The notes under the pieces are model-generated. The model ran no database searches. It was not told where the DNA came from and saw only the letters and a program-made list of their open reading frames with translations. A DNA stretch of 64,000 nucleotides from Leucobacter weissii (lineage in GTDB: Bacteria > Actinomycetota > Actinomycetes > Actinomycetales > Microbacteriaceae), in NCBI RefSeq assembly GCF_017565745.1, contig NZ_JAGDYM010000011.1, positions 162,432 through 226,431 on the forward strand. The letters run 5' to 3'. Position 1 is the stretch's first letter; each line of letters begins with the position of its first letter. This document shows positions 41,436 to 51,600 of the stretch, one piece after another. Position numbers and translations under genes: made by a program.

Positions 41436-42254
41436 CTATTTGACCGCGCCGAAGGTGAGGCCGCTCACGATGTGCTTGCGGAAGAGGAAGAAGAGCAGCA
41501 TGGGCACGATCATGCTGAGCACCGCGGTGGCGCCGATGTAGGTCCAGTTCACGCCGCTCGTGGCGTAGAAGCTGAGCGCCCGGACGGTGAGCGGGATGCT
41601 GTCGCCGCTCGTCAGGGGCATGACGAACAGCAGGTTGTTCCAGCCGAAGCAGAAGACGAAGATGGCCGCGACCAGGAGGCCCGGCCGGAGCACGGGCAGG
41701 AAGACCTGTACGAGGATCCGCCAGCGGGAGCATCCGTCGAGCAGCGCGGCCTCCTCGATCTCGACCGGCAGCTCCTCGAAGAAGCTGCGCAGCAGCAGCA
41801 CGGCGAGGGGGATGGAGAAGGTCTGGAAAGCGATCACCGCCGCCCAGTTCGTCCCGACCACGCCGATCGTGCTCAGCATGATGAAGAGGGGGATCACGAA
41901 GACCACGGGGGGAGCGAGCATGAGGCTGAGGTACCACATGCCCAGCAGGTTGCGGCCGCGGTAGCGCCAGCGCGTCAGGCCGTAGCACGCGGTGATCGCG
42001 AGCGGCATCGCCACGAGCGTCGCGATGCCGCTCTGGATGACGCTCGCCACGAGCGACTTCAGCCCGCCGCCCGAGGTGAACAGATACGCGAACGACGAGA
42101 AGTCGGGCGTGAAGATCAGCTGCAGCGGCTCGGCCACCGTGATGCTCGACGGCCGGATCGCCATCAGCAGCATCCACAGCACCGGCACCAGGAACAGGAT
42201 CGAGAGCACGATGAGGAGGACGTACAGCAGGGCCCTCAGGAAGACTCTGGGCAT
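41436..42254 (-). CDS. Carbohydrate ABC permease, MalG type
   Basis: 272 residues, six transmembrane helices, with the EAA loop ELPVEIEEAALLDGCSRWRILVQVFLPVLRPGL (about residues 165-197) that docks the ATPase. The long first helix and periplasmic segment are usual for MalG/AraQ-type subunits. The ATG shares its A with the TAA stop of the MalF-type gene (TAATG). Its ATPase partner is the MsmK/UgpC-type protein at 46854. Works with the binding protein at 43265. Confidence 0.92.
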   Translation of the reverse strand: MPRVFLRALLYVLLIVLSILFLVPVLWMLLMAIRPSSITVAEPLQLIFTPDFSSFAYLFTSGGGLKSLVASVIQSGIATLVAMPLAITACYGLTRWRYRGRNLLGMWYLSLMLAPPVVFVIPLFIMLSTIGVVGTNWAAVIAFQTFSIPLAVLLLRSFFEELPVEIEEAALLDGCSRWRILVQVFLPVLRPGLLVAAIFVFCFGWNNLLFVMPLTSGDSIPLTVRALSFYATSGVNWTYIGATAVLSMIVPMLLFFLFRKHIVSGLTFGAVK

Positions 42255-43195
42255 TACGGCGTCCTTCCCTTGCGGTTCGACACGATGAAGTACACGTTGA
42301 TGAACACGCCGACGATGATCGAGGCGATCATCGTGAGCGCCGAGGCGAAGCCGATGTTGTAGTTGTTGAGGCCCGCCATGAAGATCTCGAAGCCGATGGT
42401 GGTGGTGCTCCCGCCGGGCCCGCCCCGGGTCTGGACGTAGATGATGTCGAACACGTTGAACGACTGGATGAACCGCAGCAGGGCGACCGTGGCGAGGGCG
42501 GTGCCGATCATCGGCAGGGTGATGGAGCGGAGGATCCGGAACCCTCCGGCGCCGTCCATCCGCGCGGCCTCGACGACGTCCTCGGGGACGCCCTGGAGCG
42601 CCGCCAGCGTGATGAGCGCCACGAACGGGGTCCACTGCCAGATGTCGGTGACCATCAGCGCGGGGAAAGCCGTCGCCGGATCGCCGAGGATCCCGGCCTC
42701 CGGCACACGGATCCCGATCCGCTCGAGGAGCTCGGGGATCAGTCCCGTGCCCGAGGTGTACATGCTGCGGAACGCGAGACCGGCGATGGCCGGTGCGATG
42801 GCGACGGGCATGATCAGGATCGCGCGGGCGATGCCGATGCCCCGGAGGCGCTCGCGCAGCAGCAGTGCGATGAGCACGCCGAGGACCATCTCGACGATCG
42901 TGACGGTCACGCAGAACACCAGGGTGTTCAGGATCGCGCGGTGGAAGTCGTCGTCTCCGAGCGCTCGGGCGTAGTTGGCGAACCCGACGAACCCGCCGGG
43001 TTCGGCGGAGGTGCCGAGGTTGTAGAAGCGGAAGCTGTTGAACACCGCGAAGACGAGCGGGTAGAGGCTGACGACCAGCAGCACGAGGATGCTGGGGATC
43101 AGCCAGGGGCCCGGGCCGCTGAAGAAGGATCGGCGCGTCCGGTTCCCGTTGGGCGCGACCACCGGGTGCGCCGAGGTGTGCAGCTTGACTGCCAT
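42254..43195 (-). CDS. Carbohydrate ABC permease, MalF type
   Basis: 313 residues. After a hydrophilic N-terminus (NGNRTRRSFFSGPGPWLIP) come six helices, with the EAA loop GVPEDVVEAARMDGAGGFRILRSITLPMIGTAL. It belongs to the MalF/UgpA subfamily that imports mono- or oligosaccharides. It is preceded by a strong intercistronic stem-loop (43213-43254) after the binding-protein gene and overlaps its partner permease by one base. Confidence 0.92.
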   Translation of the reverse strand: MAVKLHTSAHPVVAPNGNRTRRSFFSGPGPWLIPSILVLLVVSLYPLVFAVFNSFRFYNLGTSAEPGGFVGFANYARALGDDDFHRAILNTLVFCVTVTIVEMVLGVLIALLLRERLRGIGIARAILIMPVAIAPAIAGLAFRSMYTSGTGLIPELLERIGIRVPEAGILGDPATAFPALMVTDIWQWTPFVALITLAALQGVPEDVVEAARMDGAGGFRILRSITLPMIGTALATVALLRFIQSFNVFDIIYVQTRGGPGGSTTTIGFEIFMAGLNNYNIGFASALTMIASIIVGVFINVYFIVSNRKGRTP

Positions 43196-43212
43196 CGGGG
43201 ATTTCCTTCCTG

Positions 43213-43254
43213 ACGGGTGTTCCGGACGCCCTCCCGGGCATCCGGAACACCCGT
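43213..43254 (-). promoter_or_regulatory. Intercistronic stem-loop after the binding-protein gene
   Basis: ACGGGTGTTCCGGA (43213-43226) and TCCGGAACACCCGT (43241-43254) form a perfect 14-bp stem with a loop that can pair again (GCCC/GGGC). It lies between the sugar-binding protein stop and the MalF-type start. Such structures commonly protect the upstream message or cause partial termination, giving more binding protein than permease. Confidence 0.65.
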
Positions 43255-43264
43255 GTGTTGACGA

Positions 43265-44728
43265 TCAGCCGGCGGCGAGCTGCTTCAGCAGCTCCTCGGT
43301 CCCCGCCAGCGTGTCGTTGTAGCTCTCGCCCGACCAGGGGATGAAGCCCTCGTCCTCCAGGATGGTCGTGAGGTCGTCGTTGATCTTCTGCGAGGTCTCG
43401 GCCCCGCCGGTGCCGTCGACGAGCATCTTGTTCAGCGTGTTGCCGATGCTCTGCTCCAGCGTCGAGTAGTTCTGGATCGGCGGGCGCACGGTCTTGCCGT
43501 TGCCGTCGTTCATCATCTCGAACTGCACGGGCAGGTACGGGTAGACCTCGAGGAGCTCCTCGTCCTCGTAGAGCGAGACGCGGCTGAAGTCCGAGAACTG
43601 CCGCATGTCGAGCAGGGCCATCTTCTTCTGGGTCTCCGCGCTGCTCGCCCACTTGACGAACTCCCACGCGGCCGCCTTCTTGCCGGAGTTCGCCCCGACG
43701 CCGAACGCGAAGCCGCCGATGTTGATCACCTGCTCCTGGCCCGGTTCCTGGGGCATGGCCGCGAGCGCGTAGTCGTCGACCGCCTCCGACTCGGTGGTGC
43801 CCATGTACTCCGTGCGCTGCACGAGGTAGGCGTACGGGGTCCAGTGGTACATCATGCCGACGTCCCCGGAGCCGAAGCGCGTGCCGGCGTCGAACCAGAG
43901 GTAGTTGATGGCCTCGGCCGGCGAGTTCGCGTAGAGCTCGCTGTAGTAGTCCATCGCGGCGGCGCTCTCGGGCGAGTTCCAGGTGGGGGTGAAGTCCCAG
44001 GTGTCGGCGTCGGGGAACGCGGTGAACCAGCGGGCCCCCTTGCTCGCGGCGAGCTGCGTGTACATGTGGTTGATCGGCTGCGGACCGGATCCCAGCACCA
44101 CGGTGCCGTACATCTCGGTGCCGTCGACCTCCTGGCCCTGGATCTCCTCGACGATCTCCAGGTACTTCTCCCAGGTCCAGTCGGCCGACGCCTCCTGCGG
44201 GGGCGCCTCGATGCCGAGCTCCTCGAACACGCTCGGGCGGTAGAAGACGGCCGCGCCGTAGGTCGCGACGGGCAGCGTGTAGAGCTCGCCCTTCCACTCG
44301 CTGAGGCTGTGCAGCGACGAGGGGATGTAGTCCTCGATCGCCACCTCGTCCTTGTCGCGGATGATCCGCTCGTTCAGCGGTTCCAGCCACTTCGACTCGG
44401 CGAAGCGGGAGAGCCACATCGAGTCGGGGGCGATGACGTCGATGTCGCCCTGGTTGGCCGTGAACGAGTTCGTGGCGCGGGAGTTCAGGGTGTCGTAGTC
44501 CACGCCCTCGAAGTTGACCGTGATGCCGGTCTCGGCCTCGAAGTCGGGGATCACCTCCTCGAGCGCGTAGAAGAACGGATCCTGCAGGGCCAGAACGTTG
44601 ATCTCGGTTCCCGAGAGGTCGGCGTCGGGATCCTCCTCCGACGCGGGCGCGGAACAGGCGGTCAGCGCGATGGCTGCCGTTGCGATCAGCGCGATACCCC
44701 CCGTCATGCGTATAGGCTTCGCTCGCAT
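43265..44728 (-). CDS. Sugar ABC transporter solute-binding lipoprotein
   Basis: 487 residues. Signal with lipobox: MRAKPIRMTGGIALIATAAIALTACS, lipid-modified Cys at residue 25. The mature protein is an SBP_bac_1-type (cluster D) sugar binder: EINVLALQDPFFYALEEVIPDFEAETGITVNFEGVDYDTLNSR, then aromatic-rich LYTLPVATYGAAVFYRPS and ADWTWEKYLEIVEEI typical of carbohydrate stacking sites. It is the first gene of the long catabolic operon, driven by a promoter with TATAAT and an operator in the spacer. AGGAGG precedes ATG 44728. Confidence 0.9.
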   Translation of the reverse strand: MRAKPIRMTGGIALIATAAIALTACSAPASEEDPDADLSGTEINVLALQDPFFYALEEVIPDFEAETGITVNFEGVDYDTLNSRATNSFTANQGDIDVIAPDSMWLSRFAESKWLEPLNERIIRDKDEVAIEDYIPSSLHSLSEWKGELYTLPVATYGAAVFYRPSVFEELGIEAPPQEASADWTWEKYLEIVEEIQGQEVDGTEMYGTVVLGSGPQPINHMYTQLAASKGARWFTAFPDADTWDFTPTWNSPESAAAMDYYSELYANSPAEAINYLWFDAGTRFGSGDVGMMYHWTPYAYLVQRTEYMGTTESEAVDDYALAAMPQEPGQEQVINIGGFAFGVGANSGKKAAAWEFVKWASSAETQKKMALLDMRQFSDFSRVSLYEDEELLEVYPYLPVQFEMMNDGNGKTVRPPIQNYSTLEQSIGNTLNKMLVDGTGGAETSQKINDDLTTILEDEGFIPWSGESYNDTLAGTEELLKQLAAG

Positions 44729-44778
44729 TTTTCCTCCTCAGTCTCACTCGACGCTGTTGTCGAGTCGGCGGGCACTTC

Positions 44779-44805
44779 ATTATATTCTGGAAGTATGTTC
44801 CAAAA
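44779..44805 (-). promoter_or_regulatory. Promoter and shared operator, copy 2 (catabolic operon)
   Basis: On the minus strand a perfect TATAAT -10 box occupies 44784-44779. Directly upstream is the 21-bp operator 44785-44805: TTCTGGAA, five bases, TTCCAAAA (plus-strand reading), which fills the promoter spacer. It matches copy 1 at 30767-30787 in all core positions. Binding here would block the polymerase, so repression is likely. Confidence 0.75.
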
Positions 44806-45003
44806 TCAAGCTGTTTTTCGTTACAGTGTCATTACGGGCCGGTTATCCGACTCGCCGCCACCGTTCGGCCGCCGCTGCCGCGCAGCACCGACCGTCTGAT
44901 GGCGCTCCGCGCCGATGCGCGGCGCGGAGCGCGAGGGGGCCGCCCGCCCGCCGCCGACCACCGACCCTCGAATCCCGCGCAGTACCCGCCGAAGGAGCGA
45001 CCC

Positions 45004-46020
45004 GTGACAGAGTTCCCCGACGAGCATCGCTCCCAGCCCCCGGAGCTCGACGTGCTGTGCATCGGCGAGACCATGGTCATGGTCACGCCGGAGGCGCCGG
45101 GCGCGCTGACCGCTCCGGGCACCTCGCTGCGGCTCAGCATCGGGGGAGCGGAGTCGAACGTCGCCATGAGCCTCGCGCAGTTCGGCGTCGCCACCGGCTG
45201 GTGGAGCCGACTCAGCCGCGACCCGCTCGGGCGTTTCGTGCGCGATCTGATCGCCGATCACGGGGTCGATGTGAGCGGCGTGCGGTTCGACGAGGCGCGG
45301 CACACCGGCCTGTACCTGAAGGACCAATCGTCGGGCGAGACGCGCGTCACCTACTACCGGGAGGGGTCCGCCGCCTCCGCCATGTCACCGGCCGACCGGG
45401 GCTCGCTGCCCCGGTGGCGGAGGATCCTGCACCTCTCCGGCATCACCCCCGCCCTCTCGGGAACCGCCGGCGCGCTCGTGGACGAGCTCCTCCGGGCGCC
45501 GCGCGCCGAGGGGCAGCGGATCTCCTTCGACATCAACCACCGCCCGGCGCTCTGGGACGCGCGAGAGGCGGGGCCCCGCCTGCGCGAGCTCGCGGCGCAG
45601 GCGGACATCGTCTTCGTCGGTCTCGACGAGGCCAACCGCATCTGGCAGACGCCCGGCCCCGACGAGGTGCGCGCCCTCCTGCCCCGCGTCGCCCAGCTCG
45701 TGGTGAAGGACGGGCCCCGCGCGGCGACGGCCTACGTCGCGGGCGAATCCTTCCGCGTATCGACCCCGCCGGCCGACGTCACCGAGGTCGTCGGCGCCGG
45801 CGACGCCTTCGCGGCGGGCTTCCTCGCGGCGGAGCTGCGCGGGCGCTCGCCGCAGGAGGCCCTGATGATCGGCCATCTCGCGGCGCGGGAGGCCATCAAG
45901 ATCACCGCCGACGTACCCGTGCTGCCGTCGTTCGACGCGCTCGTCCGGGACGCGGCGCGCATCTGGGGGCCCGGCCCCGCGACCGAGTCCCCGTCACCCG
46001 CCTCACTGCGAAGGAACTGA
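45004..46020 (+). CDS. kdgK: PfkB-family sugar kinase, candidate 2-keto-3-deoxygluconate kinase
   Basis: 338 residues from GTG 45004, preceded by GAAGGAG; the longer frame upstream is rejected. PfkB signature 1 is in LRLSIGGAESNVAMSLAQFGVATGWWSRLSRDPLG and signature 2 with catalytic Asp in DVTEVVGAGDAFAAGFLAAEL. The sequence EARHTGLYLKDQSSGETRVTYYREGSAASAMSP is the KDG-kinase substrate lid with its YYR motif. It phosphorylates KDG to KDPG with ATP. It is divergent from the importer operon and five bases before the KDPG-aldolase gene. Confidence 0.87.
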   Translation: MTEFPDEHRSQPPELDVLCIGETMVMVTPEAPGALTAPGTSLRLSIGGAESNVAMSLAQFGVATGWWSRLSRDPLGRFVRDLIADHGVDVSGVRFDEARHTGLYLKDQSSGETRVTYYREGSAASAMSPADRGSLPRWRRILHLSGITPALSGTAGALVDELLRAPRAEGQRISFDINHRPALWDAREAGPRLRELAAQADIVFVGLDEANRIWQTPGPDEVRALLPRVAQLVVKDGPRAATAYVAGESFRVSTPPADVTEVVGAGDAFAAGFLAAELRGRSPQEALMIGHLAAREAIKITADVPVLPSFDALVRDAARIWGPGPATESPSPASLRRN

Positions 46021-46024
46021 TCCG

Positions 46025-46639
46025 ATGCCCCATCCGAGCTTCTCCGAACTCGCCGCGACGTCGCCGGTCATGGCGATCCTGCGCAACTTCCCGCCCGCCG
46101 ACGCCGTGGTCCGCGCCGAGCGCGCCTGGGATCTCGGCATCGACCTGGTCGAGGTGCCGATCCACCGCCCCGAGTTCGTCCCGGCGCTGGAGGCCGTGGC
46201 GGCCGCCGGCCGCGAGCGCGGCAAGGTCGTGGGGGCGGGCACCATCGTCGAACCCGCTCAGCTCGACGTCATCTCCGGCATCGGCGTCGACTTCGCCGTG
46301 GCGCCCGGGCTCGACCTCCGTCTCGCGGCGAGCTCGGCGGAGCGGGGGATCCCGTTCCTCCCCGGCGCGGCGACGCCGTCGGAGGTGCAGCGGGCGCTGG
46401 CCGCCGGCCTGACCTGGATCAAGGGGTTCCCCGCGACATCGCTCGGGACCGCCTGGTTCACCGCCGTGCGCGGCCCGTTCCCCGACGCCCGCCTGGTGGC
46501 CACCGGCGGGCTCGACGCGGGCAACGCCGCCGCCTATCTCGACGCGGGCGCCCGCATCGTCGCGGTCGGATCCGCGCTCGAGGATCCGGGGCAGCTGGAC
46601 CTGCTGAGCGAGATCATCCGGGAGAGGAGGGCCGACTGA
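46025..46639 (+). CDS. eda: KDPG/KHG aldolase
   Basis: 204 residues, normal length. The class I aldolase features are all present: SPVMAILRNFPPADAV, LVEVPIHRPEF (Glu base), VVGAGTI, and the Schiff-base Lys in GLTWIKGFPATSLG. It splits KDPG into pyruvate and glyceraldehyde 3-phosphate. It is encoded with the KDG-kinase-like gene, completing the lower part of the proposed amino-sugar-acid pathway. Confidence 0.9.
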   Translation: MPHPSFSELAATSPVMAILRNFPPADAVVRAERAWDLGIDLVEVPIHRPEFVPALEAVAAAGRERGKVVGAGTIVEPAQLDVISGIGVDFAVAPGLDLRLAASSAERGIPFLPGAATPSEVQRALAAGLTWIKGFPATSLGTAWFTAVRGPFPDARLVATGGLDAGNAAAYLDAGARIVAVGSALEDPGQLDLLSEIIRERRAD

Positions 46640-46853
46640 GCGGACCGACCGGAGGAGGGGCGCGGCCGCCGCAGCGGCCGACTCGTCGCCCGCCCGAACC
46701 GCCGATCCGCTGATTCCCACCAGACCGATTCCGACCCGAACGAATTCACCCATCCCACCCGACCACACGGGCCCGCACACGGGCCGCAGCGGCCGCGCCG
46801 CCGCTGTCTTTCACCACGGATCGTCCGGCACGTGCCTGCCGGTGGAGGAGAAC
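46640..46853. other. Intergenic region, no gene seen
   Basis: 214 bases between the aldolase and ATPase genes. It contains a GC-rich self-complementary stretch (GGCCGCCGCAGCGGCC) and a short repeat, ACACGGGCC. No operator of the TGGAA-N5-TTCCA type and no clear promoter were found, so the ATPase may be read through from the kinase promoter. Confidence 0.35.
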
Positions 46854-47915
<1,062 letters not shown>

Positions 47916-47930
47916 TACCGCCCGCACCGG

Positions 47931-48581
47931 TCATCCCCGCGGAGCCCCGACCGCGGGGATCGCCGACGCGATGTGCGCGAGCTGGTGGACGGTGAACGCC
48001 TCCCACCGCTCGAGCGACCATCCGCGGGTCTCGGTGAAGTGCACGTACGCGTCCGCGCTCACGATGTAGCCGAAGACGTCGGCCGCCTCGCTGAGGTGCT
48101 CGGGCGCCACCAGCCCGCGCTCCACCAGCCAGCCGGCGGCGATGCCCGTGTCGCGGCGCCCCCGCGCCTCGATGTCGGCGTAGGCCGCGCGCACCAGCGG
48201 ATCGGCGTCCGCGGCTGCGGCCATCGCCCGCACGAGGCCCGCCGCGCGGCGATGCGCCTCGCCGAGCAGTCGCACGTACTGCGCGATCGCCAGCTCCGTG
48301 TCGGGCTGCGACATGGCCTCGACCATGTGGGGGCGATCGGCCAGCGAGTGCGACCCCTCGTCGGAGGCGAACGCCACCTCGAACGCGGCCATGAGGAGGG
48401 TGTGCTTCTGGCCCTGGTTGTGGACCGTCGGCACCGAGACGCCCGCCTCCTCGGCGATCGCCCGGATGGACGTGGCGACGTAGCCGTCCCGCACGAAGAG
48501 CTTCGCCGCCGCCGCGATGACCGCTGACCGAGTGGCCGCCGACTCGGCCTCGCGGCGGGGAGATCGGTACGCGCGCGCCAT
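47931..48581 (-). CDS. TetR-family regulator
   Basis: 216 residues. HTH: AESAATRSAVIAAAAKLFVRDGYVATSIRAIAEEAGVSVPTVHNQGQKHTLLMAAFEVAF. The recognition helix has NQGQKHT in place of the usual YFGSKE-like text, which hints at an unusual binding mode. The C-terminal ligand domain has HFTETRGWSLERWEAF, similar to TetR_C proteins of unknown ligand. It is the downstream neighbour of the surface-protein gene (72 bases) on the same strand and could be co-transcribed with it. Confidence 0.88.
   Translation of the reverse strand: MARAYRSPRREAESAATRSAVIAAAAKLFVRDGYVATSIRAIAEEAGVSVPTVHNQGQKHTLLMAAFEVAFASDEGSHSLADRPHMVEAMSQPDTELAIAQYVRLLGEAHRRAAGLVRAMAAAADADPLVRAAYADIEARGRRDTGIAAGWLVERGLVAPEHLSEAADVFGYIVSADAYVHFTETRGWSLERWEAFTVHQLAHIASAIPAVGAPRG
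47933..47960. terminator. Bidirectional terminator hairpin
   Basis: ATCCCCGCGG (47933-47942) pairs perfectly with CCGCGGGGAT (47951-47960) over an 8-base loop. It starts inside the last codons of the convergent TetR gene and lies 17 bases after the ATPase stop. This is the same design as the palindromes that the two MITE-like elements appear to have entered. Confidence 0.6.
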
Positions 48582-48652
48582 GTCACCGACGTTACCACTG
48601 CGATGAGCGCCGGGTGCGCCGGGGCCGGGCCCCCGGCGCACCCGGCCCGCGC

Positions 48653-51600
48653 TCAGCGGCGCCGCCTCCCGCCGGTGCTCGTCCGCCTGGCCGCCCACCA
48701 CGATCCCGCGCCGCCGAGGAGCAGCAGGGCGGCCGCGGCCGCGAGCCCGATCCCGGCGCCGCCGCCGGTCGAGGGCAGGGGGTGCGGAGCGGGCTGCGCC
48801 CCCGCGTCGCCCGGGGCGGGCGTCGCACCGGTCTCTTCCGGCGCCGGCGTCGCGTCGGAGTCGTCCGAGCCGGGCCCGCGCGGATCCGGATCGCCGCCGC
48901 CGGGCTCCGGTCCCGGGCCGGGCTCCGGGCCCGGCGTCACGGGGCGGGCCGCGACGGAGAACGGGATCGAGACGGACGGGACGGGCCCGCCCGCATCCGC
49001 GAGGGCGGCGACCAGTTCGTGGTCGCCGTACGCGGCATCGGCTGGAATGCTCATCGGCATCTCTACCGACCCGTCGGCGCCCACGACCGCCCGGCCCAGT
49101 TCGACCGGGTCGGAGCGCATCTCGACGACGACGGCCGCGCCGGCCGGCAGGTGATCGCCGCGCAGAGCGACACGGTCGCCCCGGCGCAGCGTCCGGCCCT
49201 CGAGCGGGCCGCCGTCCGGCCCGGTGATCCGCGGCTCGAACACGAAGGGCGTCGTGGCGACCGGGGCGCTCCAGGCGCCGGTGCCGACCGTGTTCACCGC
49301 GGCGACCTGGAACTCGTATGCCGTGCCGTTGTCGAGGCCGCCGACGGAGGCGGTCAGCCCCCGGTCGAGCTCCTGCGCCTCGCCCCACGCCGGGGCGCCG
49401 ACGATCCGGAACCGGATGCTGTAGCCGGTGATCGGGCTGCCGCCGGTGCTCGAGGGTTCGGCCCAGCTCAGCGAGACTTCGCGGTCGCCCGGCAGCGCCC
49501 GCAGGTCTTCCGGTGCATCGGGCGAGGTGCGCGGGGTGAGGGCCGCGGTCGAGGCCGCTGCGCCGTCCCCTGCGGCGTTGCGCGCTGCGATCTCGATCCG
49601 ATACGAGGCGCCGTTCACGAGGTCGGTGAACGTGTACGAGCGTGCGTTCGCCGGCACGATGTGAGTGACGGGGGAGTCGGAGCCGGAGAGCCGGGTGAGG
49701 ATCAGGCGGTAGCTCTCGATCTCGGCGCCGCCGTCCGATTCGGGGGCGCGCCAGCCCACGGTGATCCGGCGATCGCCCGGTGAGGCGTCGACGAGTCGCG
49801 GCGAGCCGGGGAGGGTGCGCGGGGTGGCGCCGAGCGTGTTGCTGGCCGCACCCGTGCCGATCGCGTTGATCGCGCGCACCCTGAACTCGTACTCGGTGCC
49901 GTTGTCGAGCCCGGTCACCTCGGCCGTGCTGCTGCCGAGCCCGAGGTCGAGGTCGACGCCGGCTGCGGCGGTGGTCCAGTCGCCGCCCGCCGTGCGCTGC
50001 TCCACCCGGTAGCCGGTGATCTCGCTGCCGTTGTCCGAGCGGGGAGGCGTCCAGCGCAGGTGCACCGAGCGGTCGTCGGGGGCGACCGAGTCGAGCATCG
50101 GGGCGATGGGGGCTCCGGCGGGCACGGTGAAGACGCTCTGGCTCCACGGTCCGGTCCCTGCGCGGTTCACGGCGCTCACCTGGAACTCGTAGGTGATGCC
50201 GTTCGTCAGATCGGAGAACTCGAACTCGGAGAGGTCGGGGGAGAGGACGCGAGTGAGGCGCCAGTCGCCGTCCGGGTCGCCGCCGTCGAGCGGGCGATGC
50301 CGGATCCGGTGCTCGGTGATGGGGCTGCCGCCGTCGCTCGGTGCCTGCCAGGAGACGGTCGCCCGGGCGTCCCCCGACTGGGCGGTGACTCCCGTCGGCG
50401 CGCCCGGTGCCTCCGCCGGGGTGGCCGAGGCCTCGGCCCAGGGGCCCAGGCCCTGGGGTCCGTTGCGCGCGGCGATGCGGAAGTCGTACGCCGTGCCGTT
50501 GTCGAGCCCGACGGCGATGAGTTTGCGCGCCGTGGCGGGGTACTCGCCGATGCGGCCCCACGGGCCGCCGTCCGAGCGCCGTTCAAGGACGTACTCCGTG
50601 ATCGGCGCGCCGCCGTTGGAGGTCGGGGCGTTCCAGACGAGTTCCACCGATTGATTGCCGGGATATGCCGAGAAGCCCCGGACAGCCGAAGGTGCGGTGG
50701 TGTAGAGCAGAGTTCCGTAGCTCGGCTCGCTGTCGCCTGCGCTGTTGTTCGCTGTCAGACTCGCGGGATAGTTGGATCCTCGAGTGAGGCGCGTGCCGTC
50801 GAAGGTACAGCTGAGTTCGGCGGTGGTGCACCCCACCCCGGGGAGGACCATCAACCGATACTCGGCGATGGCCACGCCGCCGTTCGATGACGGGGGATCC
50901 CAGGATGCGGTGACCTTGCCGTCCGGAAGCGAAACCAGCCGCAGGCCGAGTGGCCGGCTCGGTGGGACGGGCGCGACGGTGAGGGTGACCGTGCGCGTGA
51001 CCGCGGGTCCGATTCCGTTCGATACCGTCAGCGTGATCGGGTACGACCCGACCTCGGTCGGGGTGCCCTCGAAGGTGATGTAGCCCGGGCCGCTCGTGCT
51101 GATCATGCCGGGCGGCGGTGATCCGTCGAGTGTCACCGTGGGGCGGTGCGACCCGGTCGAGATGAATGCCGCGAAGCCGAACTGGTTGAAGAAGAACCGC
51201 GAGTCCCCGCCGAGCAGGCCGGGAGCCTGCATCGCGTCATCGACGTAGGTCTCAAAGCCGAGCGACCACTCTTCCTCGTAGGCGGGCAGACTCCCTCGAT
51301 CGTAGCCAGTGGTCAGCCGCACCCAGGCGGTCGCGTCGGATCTGAGAAGGATCCCGTACTGCGTCTCCGCGGTGACGGGCGCGGGCTGCTCGAGCGTGAC
51401 CGTGCGCAGGTCGTCCGGCGAACTGTTCGCGCCCACGGCCGGGAAGGTCGCGAAGCCGAGCGTCTGTCCGCCGACGAAGGAGCCGTCGACGAGCGTCACG
51501 ATCTCTGCCCGCACCTCAGGCTGAGGGTTGTACCTGTCGAACGCGATCGCGATTCGGTCGATCGCGCCGGTTCTGCCCGCGGTGAAGGTCTGTCGGAGTG

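Noticed and set aside
41436..44780. A 1114-codon open frame on the minus strand covering the whole sugar importer
   Set aside because: Only its last part (41436-42254) is the real MalG-type permease; the rest is an Arg/Gly-rich shadow of the MalF and binding-protein genes, a usual effect of high GC.
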